Source: CAMTUH01 sp947084935
GTDB taxonomy: Bacteria > Pseudomonadota > Gammaproteobacteria > Coxiellales > Coxiellaceae
Direction of reading: 5' to 3'
DNA: 64,000 nt
NCBI GenBank assembly: GCA_947084935.1
Contig: CAMTUH010000006.1
Coordinates: 1 to 64,000 of the forward strand
In this document: piece by piece, positions 17,312 through 25,005 of the stretch
How positions within the stretch are numbered: position 1 is the first letter of the stretch
How the letters are laid out: each line of letters starts with the position of its first letter
Made by a program: the position numbers and the translations under genes
The notes under the pieces: model-generated
What the model was told of the DNA's origin: nothing
What the model saw: only the letters and a program-made list of their open reading frames with translations
The model's database searches: none

Positions 17312-17781
17312 TTATCCTTCTTCTATCGATTCTGCATCACAGACATCCGTAATCGATGCTTCTTCTTCCAGCAACGATTCCGCACACGGATGCAGCAGTC
17401 CCGGAACTGCTTCCATAAACGGTGTCTGTTTAATCTTCTCAACCAACTGAGATTTAAAATAACAGCCCAGTTTCTTCTTCAAGTCCACCGTGTACGCATC
17501 AATCGTCCGCGGCGATAAATCCAAAAGCGTCGCCACTTTCCGATTCGAACAGCCCAGAATAAAATGGGCCATGCACTGCGCTTGACGTTCCGTTAAATAA
17601 ATTCCGGGGAATTCATCACCCAAATAATACCGTTTCATAACCCACCTATCTTTTTCGTCTTTGTCACGCTGCATACACCGCGCTTCGCAGGCCTTTTTAA
17701 TAAGCAAAATGTCTGTTGATTCCGAAGGCAGTACACGTACATCGCCGGAAAATTGTCACTGAACTCAAAATATTTCTTCAC
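17312..17781 (-). pseudogene. LuxR-type HTH regulator, apparently frameshifted near its N-terminus
   Basis: The main frame encodes a LuxR/FixJ C-terminal HTH (LTERQAQCMAHFILG, then DLSPRTIDAYTVDLKKKL) and an acidic tail. Upstream, a GTG at 17781 overlaps the preceding stop as GTGA, has GGAGAGG before it, and encodes a sensible start (VKKYFEFSDNFPAMYVYC) in another frame. The two frames join smoothly around 17730 (to LPSESTDILLIKKACEARC) if one base is restored; the total of 470 bases is one short of a multiple of three. Either the gene is broken, the assembly lost a base, or translation restarts at ATG 17638, where AGGTGG is present. If intact it would make a DNA-binding regulator of about 156 residues. 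Confidence 0.6.
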
Positions 17782-18005
17782 GACACCCTCTCCACCGTAT
17801 TCACGGTCTTTGCCCAGTGTTTCAGAACGCTGATCAAAATTTCTTGATCCAAGGTTTCTTCACAGATCTGCCTAAAGGTTTTTTCAACGGCATCAATCCG
17901 ATCTTGGCTCGGTTCATCGTCGCCCAGTTGCTCCAAGAGGCAAATGGCATAGAAGTTGAAAAAATCGACTTCGGTGTTATTATTTTTTTGATTGGAATAA
18001 TTCAT
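17778..18005 (-). CDS. Small protein matching the N-terminal domain of the adjacent LuxR regulator, without HTH
   Basis: This 75-residue protein starts at ATG 18005 behind a strong AAGGAGG site. Its segment NFYAICLLEQLGDDEPSQ aligns with NYLAIELLERLGNSEPTQ in the LuxR-type protein encoded just upstream (11 of 18 identical), and the following helix also matches. It ends where the HTH of the neighbour would begin. It is thus a free copy of the regulator's helical N-terminal domain. I infer that it could form mixed dimers and modulate the two flanking regulators. Its stop overlaps the next gene's GTG (GTGA), which points to coupled translation. Confidence 0.75.
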   Translation of the reverse strand: MNYSNQKNNNTEVDFFNFYAICLLEQLGDDEPSQDRIDAVEKTFRQICEETLDQEILISVLKHWAKTVNTVERVS

Positions 18006-18022
18006 TTTTTTATCCTCCTTCT

Positions 18023-18382
18023 TTAATGGCTGCACTTTGCTGGGAAATACCCGTAGCGCAGGCCCACGAATACCGCTTCGGTAATGTTGCTGCACTTCAA
18101 TTTACGCAGGATTTCTTTGCGGTGCGTGCGCACGGTGGACGTTTTTATCCCCAATAAATGCGCCGCTTCTTGGCTGGTTTTACCCCAGGCACTCAGTTGC
18201 AAGCAGCTGACTTCACGCTCGGTGAGGCGATGATCAAAAGAAAGCTTATGATCAATCGCCACCCGTGAGATCAACGATTCCATCAAGTCGATCTGTTGCT
18301 GCGTCGGTTCACTGTTGCCTAATCGTTCTAACAATTCGATGGCCAGGTAATTCACGTACTGGGTTTTTGGACTAATGTTCAT
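18023..18382 (-). CDS. LuxR-type HTH transcriptional regulator
   Basis: The product has 119 residues: a helical N-terminal domain (about 1-48) and a LuxR/GerE HTH domain (about 53-112) with LTEREVSCLQLSAWGKTSQEAA and the recognition helix KTSTVRTHRKEILRKLK. There is no receiver or autoinducer-binding domain of the usual size. The start is ATG 18382 with GGAGG upstream. It is the first gene of a three-gene set with the HTH-less small protein and the second LuxR-type gene, and is divergent from the XRE/S24-like repressor at 18600. Proteins of this compact type are common in Legionellales; targets are unknown. Confidence 0.85.
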   Translation of the reverse strand: MNISPKTQYVNYLAIELLERLGNSEPTQQQIDLMESLISRVAIDHKLSFDHRLTEREVSCLQLSAWGKTSQEAAHLLGIKTSTVRTHRKEILRKLKCSNITEAVFVGLRYGYFPAKCSH

Positions 18383-18396
18383 CGCTACTCACTCCT

Positions 18397-18445
18397 CCGT
18401 TAGCCGCTTATCTTTATGTTGTTTTGTACTCACGTAAGCTAACGG
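18397..18445 (-). promoter_or_regulatory. Inverted repeat reaching the ribosome site of the LuxR-type gene
   Basis: Perfect 8-base arms (CCGTTAGC and GCTAACGG) are separated by 33 bases. On the minus strand the second arm runs directly into AGGAG, the ribosome site of the gene starting at 18382. It could act as a paired operator or as an RNA stem that limits ribosome access. Confidence 0.4.
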
Positions 18446-18540
18446 TGTAAAATCATCAACATGTGTTAAAGGACCTCTAGGTCGTGTTTAATTAGCTTTG
18501 TTTTGTATGCTCATTAAGCACAGTATATGCGCTCGGACAA

Positions 18541-18559
18541 AGCTTAAAAATAGCTTAAA
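18541..18559. promoter_or_regulatory. Candidate operator of two AGCTTAAA direct repeats
   Basis: AGCTTAAA occurs at 18541-18548 and again at 18552-18559, one helical turn apart, 40-60 bases before the XRE/S24-like gene and in the divergent intergenic region shared with the LuxR-type gene. Autoregulation by the repressor is the simplest guess. Confidence 0.3.
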
Positions 18560-18599
18560 TCTGAAAACAGTGTGCGAAATTTCTTACAAAAGGAACGCG

Positions 18600-19247
18600 A
18601 TGGACAACGGAACCGCCCCACCAGCGGCCTCCCCGCAAGAGCAAGGACAGCGGATCCAGGAGCTCAGGAAGCGCTATGGCCTGACCCGGGAGGCCTTTGC
18701 CCAACAGGGTATTCCCATCGCCACCCTGCAAAACTGGGAAAAAGCCCGTTACCCGAGTGGCCTCAACCGAAAAGGGGCGAAGCGCCTGGTGGATGCGTAT
18801 GCTGCCCTAGGCGTTAAAGTCACGATGGAGTGGTTACTATATGGGATCGGTCCCGCGCCCTATCCAGAAGAGGGCTCGCTGGTTAACCGGAGCGCCCCAC
18901 TTTCTGAGGAGGCCAAAATCACTCAAGAATTGCGCCTGTTTCATCAATTAAATAAGGATGCCGTGGACCTCATTGTCCCCGATAACGCCATGGAGCCCGC
19001 CTTTCTCAAAGGTGACTGCGTAGCCGGTCGGCGCTATTTCGATAAAGAAATGGAGAAAGCCGTAGGGCTCCCCTGTATTGTCCACACCGCCAGTGGGCAA
19101 GTGTTGCTGCGTCTGCTCGAGGAGGGTGATAAACCGGATCTTTACACCCTGGCCGGATTTAACCCTCAAACCGCAGCCATCACCAATATCCCCCTTTTTA
19201 GCGCGGCTCCTGTTCTCTGGATGCGGCGCAAACTGTCCCATAAATAA
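18600..19247 (+). CDS. XRE-type repressor with S24-like domain lacking the nucleophile Ser
   Basis: I choose ATG 18600 because AAGGAA lies 5 bases upstream; a longer frame from 18498 has no ribosome site. The 215-residue product has an N-terminal HTH (about residues 16-75: RIQELRKRYGLTREAFAQQ, ATLQNWEKARYP) and a C-terminal LexA/CI-like fold. In S24 proteins the nucleophile sits in the motif GDSMEP; here it reads DNAMEP with Ala at about residue 130, so self-cleavage should be lost. GC content is higher than in the genes just downstream. It may control the divergent LuxR set or an element once resident here. Confidence 0.75.
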   Translation: MDNGTAPPAASPQEQGQRIQELRKRYGLTREAFAQQGIPIATLQNWEKARYPSGLNRKGAKRLVDAYAALGVKVTMEWLLYGIGPAPYPEEGSLVNRSAPLSEEAKITQELRLFHQLNKDAVDLIVPDNAMEPAFLKGDCVAGRRYFDKEMEKAVGLPCIVHTASGQVLLRLLEEGDKPDLYTLAGFNPQTAAITNIPLFSAAPVLWMRRKLSHK

Positions 19248-19424
19248 GCTATTTAAGCCTCTTTAACGCTAATCGAGCATTTTTTAAACACAGAATAGTG
19301 CTCAAATAACACACACGCCCATCCTATTCTCGTCCAATCTCTTTTCATCTATCATAGACTTAGTAGCTCCTCCATTTGGGGGAGGCAATTATTTAAACAT
19401 TGTGGCGTGATAACGAACCGGCTT

Positions 19425-19700
19425 ATGTGGATAAAAAACCTCATCGAAATCATTTTTAGCTTAGGTCTTTTTATCAATGCCGCGCTATTCATTCCGCAGG
19501 CGATCAAACTTTATAAAACAAAAGATTCTCGAGAGCTTTCTTTAATCACATTTGGGGGATTTACTCTCATCCAATTTTTCACGTTTTTACATGGATATTT
19601 GCGTAAAGATTATTTGTTAATGTTCGGTTATCTTTTAACACTTGCAACATGCGGCTCGGTAGTTTTCCTCATCATTTGGTACCGTAGGCGAAAAAGTTAA
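19425..19700 (+). CDS. SemiSWEET / PQ-loop small membrane transporter
   Basis: The 91-residue product has three membrane helices and the PQ signature in the first loop (FIPQAIKLYKTKDSRELS), as in bacterial SemiSWEET sugar transporters, which work as dimers. A GTG at 19407 is an alternative start; neither has a good ribosome site. The stop is 4 bases before the next gene, so the two are probably cotranscribed. The substrate cannot be told. Confidence 0.8.
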   Translation: MWIKNLIEIIFSLGLFINAALFIPQAIKLYKTKDSRELSLITFGGFTLIQFFTFLHGYLRKDYLLMFGYLLTLATCGSVVFLIIWYRRRKS

Positions 19701-19704
19701 ACGT

Positions 19705-20991
19705 ATGCTAACCAGTGTTTCTTTGCTTCCACAGTCTCCCCAGGGCCTATTACTTTCCCCCTCGGATCGATTGCGTGTTTTAGCGCTTAAAAAAGCACTC
19801 GTTGACCAGGCAATCTCTGCACTACAAGACTTCTTAATTTATCAGCGCGCTCACGCATTTGATGGACATATCGGCGACACCTCCTGCCAAATTAGAGCAT
19901 ATCAGGTATATTTACTCATATCGACGCAAAGAAATGAAACTAGCATCCAATATCAATTGGAAGAATTAAGGCATCTTTCCGCTAGGATAGCCGATGCTAT
20001 CGTTGACTATCAAGCAAGTAACCATAAAAAAGAGCGATATCAATCTATAATTGATTTTTTACGAGAAAGAAATATTTCCTGTAACTTATCTGAGTTAACT
20101 ATTTATTTAACACAACTCCATGTGTTATCAAGCTTTAAAGCCCACCATAACAATGGGGACTTGATTATTGAGTATAAAAAAATGTGCAAAGCACTTAATA
20201 TATCTAAACATACAGCAAGAAAAATCGTACACATTTATCAAGTTAATGTTTCTAAACTTTCCTGCGACTTTATTCATTCCTTAATTTTAAGGAATTTCAA
20301 TGTGTTTCCGGATTATTTTATAGATAATCTTAGAAAAATCGATGAAGATGGCCGCCATAGCCTCCCGTGTTATTTAATTTTTTGCGCCTTGTATGAAGCT
20401 ATGCTAAAGCAAAAATGCCCGATATTAATCACCTGTAAAAGATATTTTAAAAATAAGCATGTGGATACTATTTCACTTGTATTTAAGGTTTCCGATAATA
20501 AAAAAAATTATGTGTATTGCCCATTAAATAATGTCAAAGAAAATGATTTATACTTTGTTATCCACGGTGATTCATATTTTGACGATGCCAAACTCCACCT
20601 TGAAAAGTCAAATTATATTAAATACTTCATAAAACAAGGAATTAAAAATATACTATTTAGCAATATGGCTGTCCATCCGCAATATAGCGGAAAAAAGTTA
20701 ATGCCGTATAAAGACGAGCCTTTTTTAAAAACTAACGAGGAAAAAATTGGCGTGGAGATGGGGAAAATTAATCTAACTTTGCTGACGGATTTGCACATTG
20801 AGCAACAAAAAATGCGTGCCTATGCAAATAAATTTGGATTCGGGAAATTTGATCAGGCATTTTTCTACATTCGGCATATTTTTTGTGATACACTTGTTAA
20901 TCAAGCACAAGTGGTTGTGACTACCCCTCATAAAGGAACGGTCCTTAACCAAGGATTACTACCAGTTATTGGTACGTACGCTACTGCATAA
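19705..20991 (+). CDS. Unknown 428-residue protein
   Basis: I do not recognise this protein. It appears soluble, with an alpha-helical first half (LRVLALKKALVDQAISALQDFLIYQ, later a coiled-coil-like region near residues 70-110), and a second half richer in strands. Its DNA is clearly more AT-rich than its neighbours, which hints at a different origin. It is tightly placed between the SemiSWEET and the PAS histidine kinase (18 bases to the latter), so it may belong to the same signalling operon. An effector or accessory factor are both possible. Confidence 0.7.
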   Translation: MLTSVSLLPQSPQGLLLSPSDRLRVLALKKALVDQAISALQDFLIYQRAHAFDGHIGDTSCQIRAYQVYLLISTQRNETSIQYQLEELRHLSARIADAIVDYQASNHKKERYQSIIDFLRERNISCNLSELTIYLTQLHVLSSFKAHHNNGDLIIEYKKMCKALNISKHTARKIVHIYQVNVSKLSCDFIHSLILRNFNVFPDYFIDNLRKIDEDGRHSLPCYLIFCALYEAMLKQKCPILITCKRYFKNKHVDTISLVFKVSDNKKNYVYCPLNNVKENDLYFVIHGDSYFDDAKLHLEKSNYIKYFIKQGIKNILFSNMAVHPQYSGKKLMPYKDEPFLKTNEEKIGVEMGKINLTLLTDLHIEQQKMRAYANKFGFGKFDQAFFYIRHIFCDTLVNQAQVVVTTPHKGTVLNQGLLPVIGTYATA

Positions 20992-21009
20992 CAAAATTAT
21001 GGCAACAGT

Positions 21010-22242
21010 ATGTCGGGTATATCAAATAATAACAAGAATAATCTGAACGAAAATAAAGAGCTTCAACAGGTACGTCATTACTATGAAAGCATTATCGCCA
21101 AAATGCCTGGGCATGTTTTCTGGAAGGATAAAAATGGTGTCTTCCTTGGTTGTAATGATCAACAAGCCAAAACTCTTGGACTCTCTTCTTGGAAAGAGGT
21201 TATTGGTAAAACTACCTATGACATGATATGGCATGGTCAATCTGAAGCAGAACGTCGGAGACAAGCGGCAATTATAGATGAGAATGATCGCCTTATTATG
21301 GAATCCGGAGTACCTCAGGTATTAGAAGAGCCTTTGATTTTGCCAAATGGCAGCACTGCTGTTTATTTATCAAATAAAACACCATTATACGATGAAAAAG
21401 GAGTGGCCATTGGCATATTAGGATTCTCGGTTGATATTACAGCACAAAAAGAAGCCGAGGTTCTTAAAAAAGAATTTGAAGTCACCCAGCATCAACTTGC
21501 CGTCATCAAAACCCTCGCCGCAACTCTCGCTCATGAACTACGTACACCACTGGCGGCAATACATATAGGCGCATCGAGTATTCAAGATTATTTGGAAGAT
21601 TTAACGCACGCTTATGAATTGGCAAAAAACGCAAATCTACCCGTGCGAGAGATTTTTCCTTCCCAAATAAGGCTTCTGAGATCAGTCCTTGAGGGTATGA
21701 TAGATGAAACCCGTTATTCGAATACCATTATTGATATGCTGTGGGTTAACGTAGAGCAATTAACCCTCCAACAGAGCGCGCTTCAACCGTGTTCTATTGC
21801 ACACTGCATCGAAGAAGCCCTACGCCGTTACCCTTTTCAGCCAAACGATAGAGCCCTTATTCACTGGGAAAATAAAAATGACTTCACTTTCATGGGTAAT
21901 GAATTATTGACCGTTCACGTTTTATTTAATCTCCTAAAAAACGCCATTTATTACGTTAAAGCTGCCGATGCAGGGGATGCCGAGGGAAGCATCCAAATCT
22001 GGTTGGAACCGGGTAAAAAATACAATGTCCTTCACTTCAAAGATGCCGGAAAAGGTATGCCGGAATCCATCTTAGCTAATATTTTCGACCCCTTTTTCTC
22101 CAAAACGGATCACGGCGCAGGTATCGGCCTAACATTCTGTAAGTCCGTTATGGAAAGCTATGGCGGTACGATTCGCTGCACCTCAAAAGAAGACGAATTT
22201 ACCGAATTTGCCTTAAGCTTTCCAGCCTACACTAAAGAATAA
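21010..22242 (+). CDS. Soluble PAS-domain sensor histidine kinase
   Basis: The 410-residue kinase has no membrane segment. An N-terminal PAS domain covers about residues 22-145 (MPGHVFWKDKNGVFLGCN, ending GFSVDITAQKEAE). The H-box is LAHELRTPLAAI with His 175, followed by an unusually long helical hairpin before IDMLW. The ATPase domain shows the N-box NLLKNAIYYV, KDAGKGMPE and GAGIGLTFCKSVM. The extended dimerisation region resembles that of LqsS/CqsS-type kinases, though those have membrane sensor domains. It is followed on the same strand by an LqsR-like response regulator, its probable partner. Confidence 0.85.
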   Translation: MSGISNNNKNNLNENKELQQVRHYYESIIAKMPGHVFWKDKNGVFLGCNDQQAKTLGLSSWKEVIGKTTYDMIWHGQSEAERRRQAAIIDENDRLIMESGVPQVLEEPLILPNGSTAVYLSNKTPLYDEKGVAIGILGFSVDITAQKEAEVLKKEFEVTQHQLAVIKTLAATLAHELRTPLAAIHIGASSIQDYLEDLTHAYELAKNANLPVREIFPSQIRLLRSVLEGMIDETRYSNTIIDMLWVNVEQLTLQQSALQPCSIAHCIEEALRRYPFQPNDRALIHWENKNDFTFMGNELLTVHVLFNLLKNAIYYVKAADAGDAEGSIQIWLEPGKKYNVLHFKDAGKGMPESILANIFDPFFSKTDHGAGIGLTFCKSVMESYGGTIRCTSKEDEFTEFALSFPAYTKE

Positions 22243-22304
22243 GCTTATTGTTTGGCTGTGCATCGGTTATAATGAACAAGGCCCCTACGGAAGGAGGCAT
22301 GCCC

Positions 22305-23312
22305 ATGAATCTAGACATCATACCGTGTGTATTTTTTCCAACTACCGTTGCTTTTGTCGACGATGATAAAAACTTTTTGGAAAAAATGGAGGCTAAATTC
22401 AGCCGTAATCACCCACTATTGATATTTAATAAACCCAAAGAAGCACTTAAATTTCTGAAAGAAAAATATCATGCTGATCCCTTTACTAACCGCTGCATGC
22501 ACGAGCCCGTCGATCAAGATTTTGATCAACGCGATATCCAAATTAACATCCGTACCATTCGAGAGGAGATTTATAACCCCTCCCGTTACGGAGAAATTAC
22601 GGTGGTGATTTTGGATTATCAGATGCCAAATCTGTCCGGCGCCGAATTAGCGGAACAACTCAAGCAACTTCCCTTTAAAATCATCTTATTGACGGGCATC
22701 GCTGATCAACAGGAAGCAGTTAAATTGTTTAATCGAGGCGTGATCCATCGATATATTCAGAAAAATGACCCTAATCTTGACACCCTTCTTACCAAAGCCA
22801 TTACTGAACTCCAGCAAGAATATTTCCAAGAACTGTCGTTGCCTGTGGTAACCAGTTTAGAAAAATCTCCTGACTACCCACATATATGGTTTAAAGAACC
22901 GGAAATCAAAAAAGTGCTGGGGCGTTTATTCAAGGAAAGCGACGCCGTAGAATACTTTCTTTTAGATGAATTGGGCAGCTATTTGTTCTTAACTAAAGTA
23001 GCCAAGCCCAGTTGGTTCCTCCTGAAAAACGACAAAGAAATAAAAGACCTGATCGCGCACGCCGAATTTGAAGACGCACCACCGGAAGCGGTTCTTCAAG
23101 GGCTTAAAAGCAGAAAATACATTCCCTATTTTCACACGGATCAAGATTTCCAAACGGTGCCCAAAAACTGGGATAAGTATTTTCATCCCGCTACTCAATT
23201 GCAAGGGAAAGATACGTATTATTATTCTTATGTTACTGACCCAAATGCCTATGATATTCAACCCAACAAAGTTGCGTCGTATCAACAGTATTTACAAAAA
23301 AACGCTAGCTAG
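22305..23312 (+). CDS. LqsR-like response regulator with late phospho-acceptor and unknown output domain
   Basis: I choose ATG 22305, which has AAGGAGG at 7 bases; earlier ATGs at 22272 and 22299 are badly placed. The receiver keeps the acidic pair in FVDDD (residues 19-21), phospho-acceptor Asp 104 in VVILDYQMPN, Thr 130 in LLTG and Lys 153. The acceptor is about 50 residues later than normal because of an insert after the second helix, as in Legionella LqsR (Asp 108). The C-terminal half (about 180 residues) has no HTH or known output motif. Length (335) is close to LqsR (348). The gene overlaps the 3' end of the convergent MATE gene by 8 bases. Confidence 0.75.
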   Translation: MNLDIIPCVFFPTTVAFVDDDKNFLEKMEAKFSRNHPLLIFNKPKEALKFLKEKYHADPFTNRCMHEPVDQDFDQRDIQINIRTIREEIYNPSRYGEITVVILDYQMPNLSGAELAEQLKQLPFKIILLTGIADQQEAVKLFNRGVIHRYIQKNDPNLDTLLTKAITELQQEYFQELSLPVVTSLEKSPDYPHIWFKEPEIKKVLGRLFKESDAVEYFLLDELGSYLFLTKVAKPSWFLLKNDKEIKDLIAHAEFEDAPPEAVLQGLKSRKYIPYFHTDQDFQTVPKNWDKYFHPATQLQGKDTYYYSYVTDPNAYDIQPNKVASYQQYLQKNAS

Positions 23313-24969
23313 ATTGCTGTAATTCCATGCCGTGTTCGGACAAGGGTTCGTATTCGCTCCCGCACATCCACCCTGTAAGCGTATTCCAGAACGAGGGATG
23401 ATCGACAACCACTGTTTCTTCAATGCCGCTTAAGCGCTCAGGGTTAATGTTGTTTTTCCACCGAGGAAGCATCCCAATAACACCGGTTAATATGCCGATG
23501 CCGTAACCCGTCGCCACCCCATAAATGCCCAGATCCGTTTCAACCCCCAACACATACGCCAGCAACACCCCAAAGCAGATACCGGCGGTAGAAATCGCTG
23601 GAGAAATAACATTATCCTTAACGGCTAGTGCGGTTTGAATCATCGTATGACGAATGCCATCGGCGGCAACAATAGGAACCATCAAACCTAATAGAGGTCT
23701 TATCGTCCCCATAACCGAATCATCGATACGACCGTTCGCAATTAATTCAGCCAACAGTTGAGGAACGGCGGCCAGGAGAATACAAATCGGCACCGTTAAC
23801 AGTAAATTGGCGGGCAGTCCGTAAAGGGCGTAGCGGTTCGCGTCCACATATTTTTTTTCACCCAATGCCGCACTGACACGTTGGCTGGTCACTTGCGCCG
23901 TCGATGCCGACATAATCACGGTAAAAAAAGACAACCAAGAAGCAAAATCCCACGCCGCCAACGCATCGGATCCCAGCCAACCCGCAAAGACGCTCATGAA
24001 AAAAGAAGCCGCTACTTCACTCACGATGGTGAGTGTCATCGGGGCACCAATTCTGAGCAACTCTTTTATTTGCGACAGATCCTCGATACTGAATTTAAAA
24101 TTTCTGAAAAAATTAAATTCGGTAAATTCCTTATTGAATCCTAAATAAAGACCATAACCCAAACACGTTAAATACGCTTCGGTAATAAATCCATAAGCAA
24201 TCCCCGGCAGTCCATAACCGTTAAATCCGAGTAATGCCGCTAATAACGTTCCTAAGGTCAAATTGACTAGTCCAATTACCATCGCAGGCACTTGTTTATT
24301 GAATCCGAACATCGTCTGCTCGAAGCACATACGAAATATTAAGGGAGGAAATGCGATGGCGTAACGCTTCGCATAACTGCCCACTAACTCGGCCACAATT
24401 TCACGTTGCCCAAAAGAGCGGAATAGTTCTTCTGAAAAAAAGAGAACCGTCATCGGTAACGGTATGGAAATCGCTGTCAGGGCAAGACTGTTCTTAAAAA
24501 GATCCGAGATTTCTTGTCTTTTTTCGATGATCCGTTGATGCGGCTCGTCATCAGCACCTTCCTCTTCTAAATTTTGGTCTTCGTACCGCTTTAACAACTG
24601 CCCACGTTTATTGCTGGTGACAATACCGATTGAAAACAAACTGGAAATAGCAACGATATCGAGGGTATCCAATAAGGCGGCCAATAAAGGAGAAGCATCT
24701 AAGTAATTTATTCGCTCTTGGTCATTGCCCAAATGCCCCATTAAAATGACGAGCGCTACAATGCTGAGACTAAATGTGTACGACAACCCCATCGGAATGG
24801 CTGAGCGTATGATTTCTTGGGTCGCGCGTACGGGTGAAATAAGGGTAAACGCCGTGCCGGATTCTCCTTGTATGTTCAGACCAGCCAAACTTCCGTAGGA
24901 AGACTCATCGGAACGGGTAATCAGAACCTCTTGCTCTTGCTCAGGCTGATCGGGCTGGGGATGCTTCAT
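23305..24969 (-). CDS. MATE-family multidrug/metabolite exporter
   Basis: The 554-residue product begins with a soluble Glu/Gln-rich tail of about 55 residues, then about 12 membrane helices in two MATE halves. The second half shows GAPMTLTIVSEVAASFFMSV and SASTAQVTSQRVSAALGEK, typical of the family. ATG 24969 is preceded by GGAGG. MATE proteins use a sodium or proton gradient to export small molecules. Its neighbours suggest it could export the island's signal or a defensive compound, which is inference. The long N-terminal tail and a loop of about 50 acidic residues after the third helix are unusual. Confidence 0.85.
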   Translation of the reverse strand: MKHPQPDQPEQEQEVLITRSDESSYGSLAGLNIQGESGTAFTLISPVRATQEIIRSAIPMGLSYTFSLSIVALVILMGHLGNDQERINYLDASPLLAALLDTLDIVAISSLFSIGIVTSNKRGQLLKRYEDQNLEEEGADDEPHQRIIEKRQEISDLFKNSLALTAISIPLPMTVLFFSEELFRSFGQREIVAELVGSYAKRYAIAFPPLIFRMCFEQTMFGFNKQVPAMVIGLVNLTLGTLLAALLGFNGYGLPGIAYGFITEAYLTCLGYGLYLGFNKEFTEFNFFRNFKFSIEDLSQIKELLRIGAPMTLTIVSEVAASFFMSVFAGWLGSDALAAWDFASWLSFFTVIMSASTAQVTSQRVSAALGEKKYVDANRYALYGLPANLLLTVPICILLAAVPQLLAELIANGRIDDSVMGTIRPLLGLMVPIVAADGIRHTMIQTALAVKDNVISPAISTAGICFGVLLAYVLGVETDLGIYGVATGYGIGILTGVIGMLPRWKNNINPERLSGIEETVVVDHPSFWNTLTGWMCGSEYEPLSEHGMELQQSS

Positions 24970-25005
24970 CAATTCCTCCGTGTGGCATGGGGTAGTCAAT
25001 AACTT

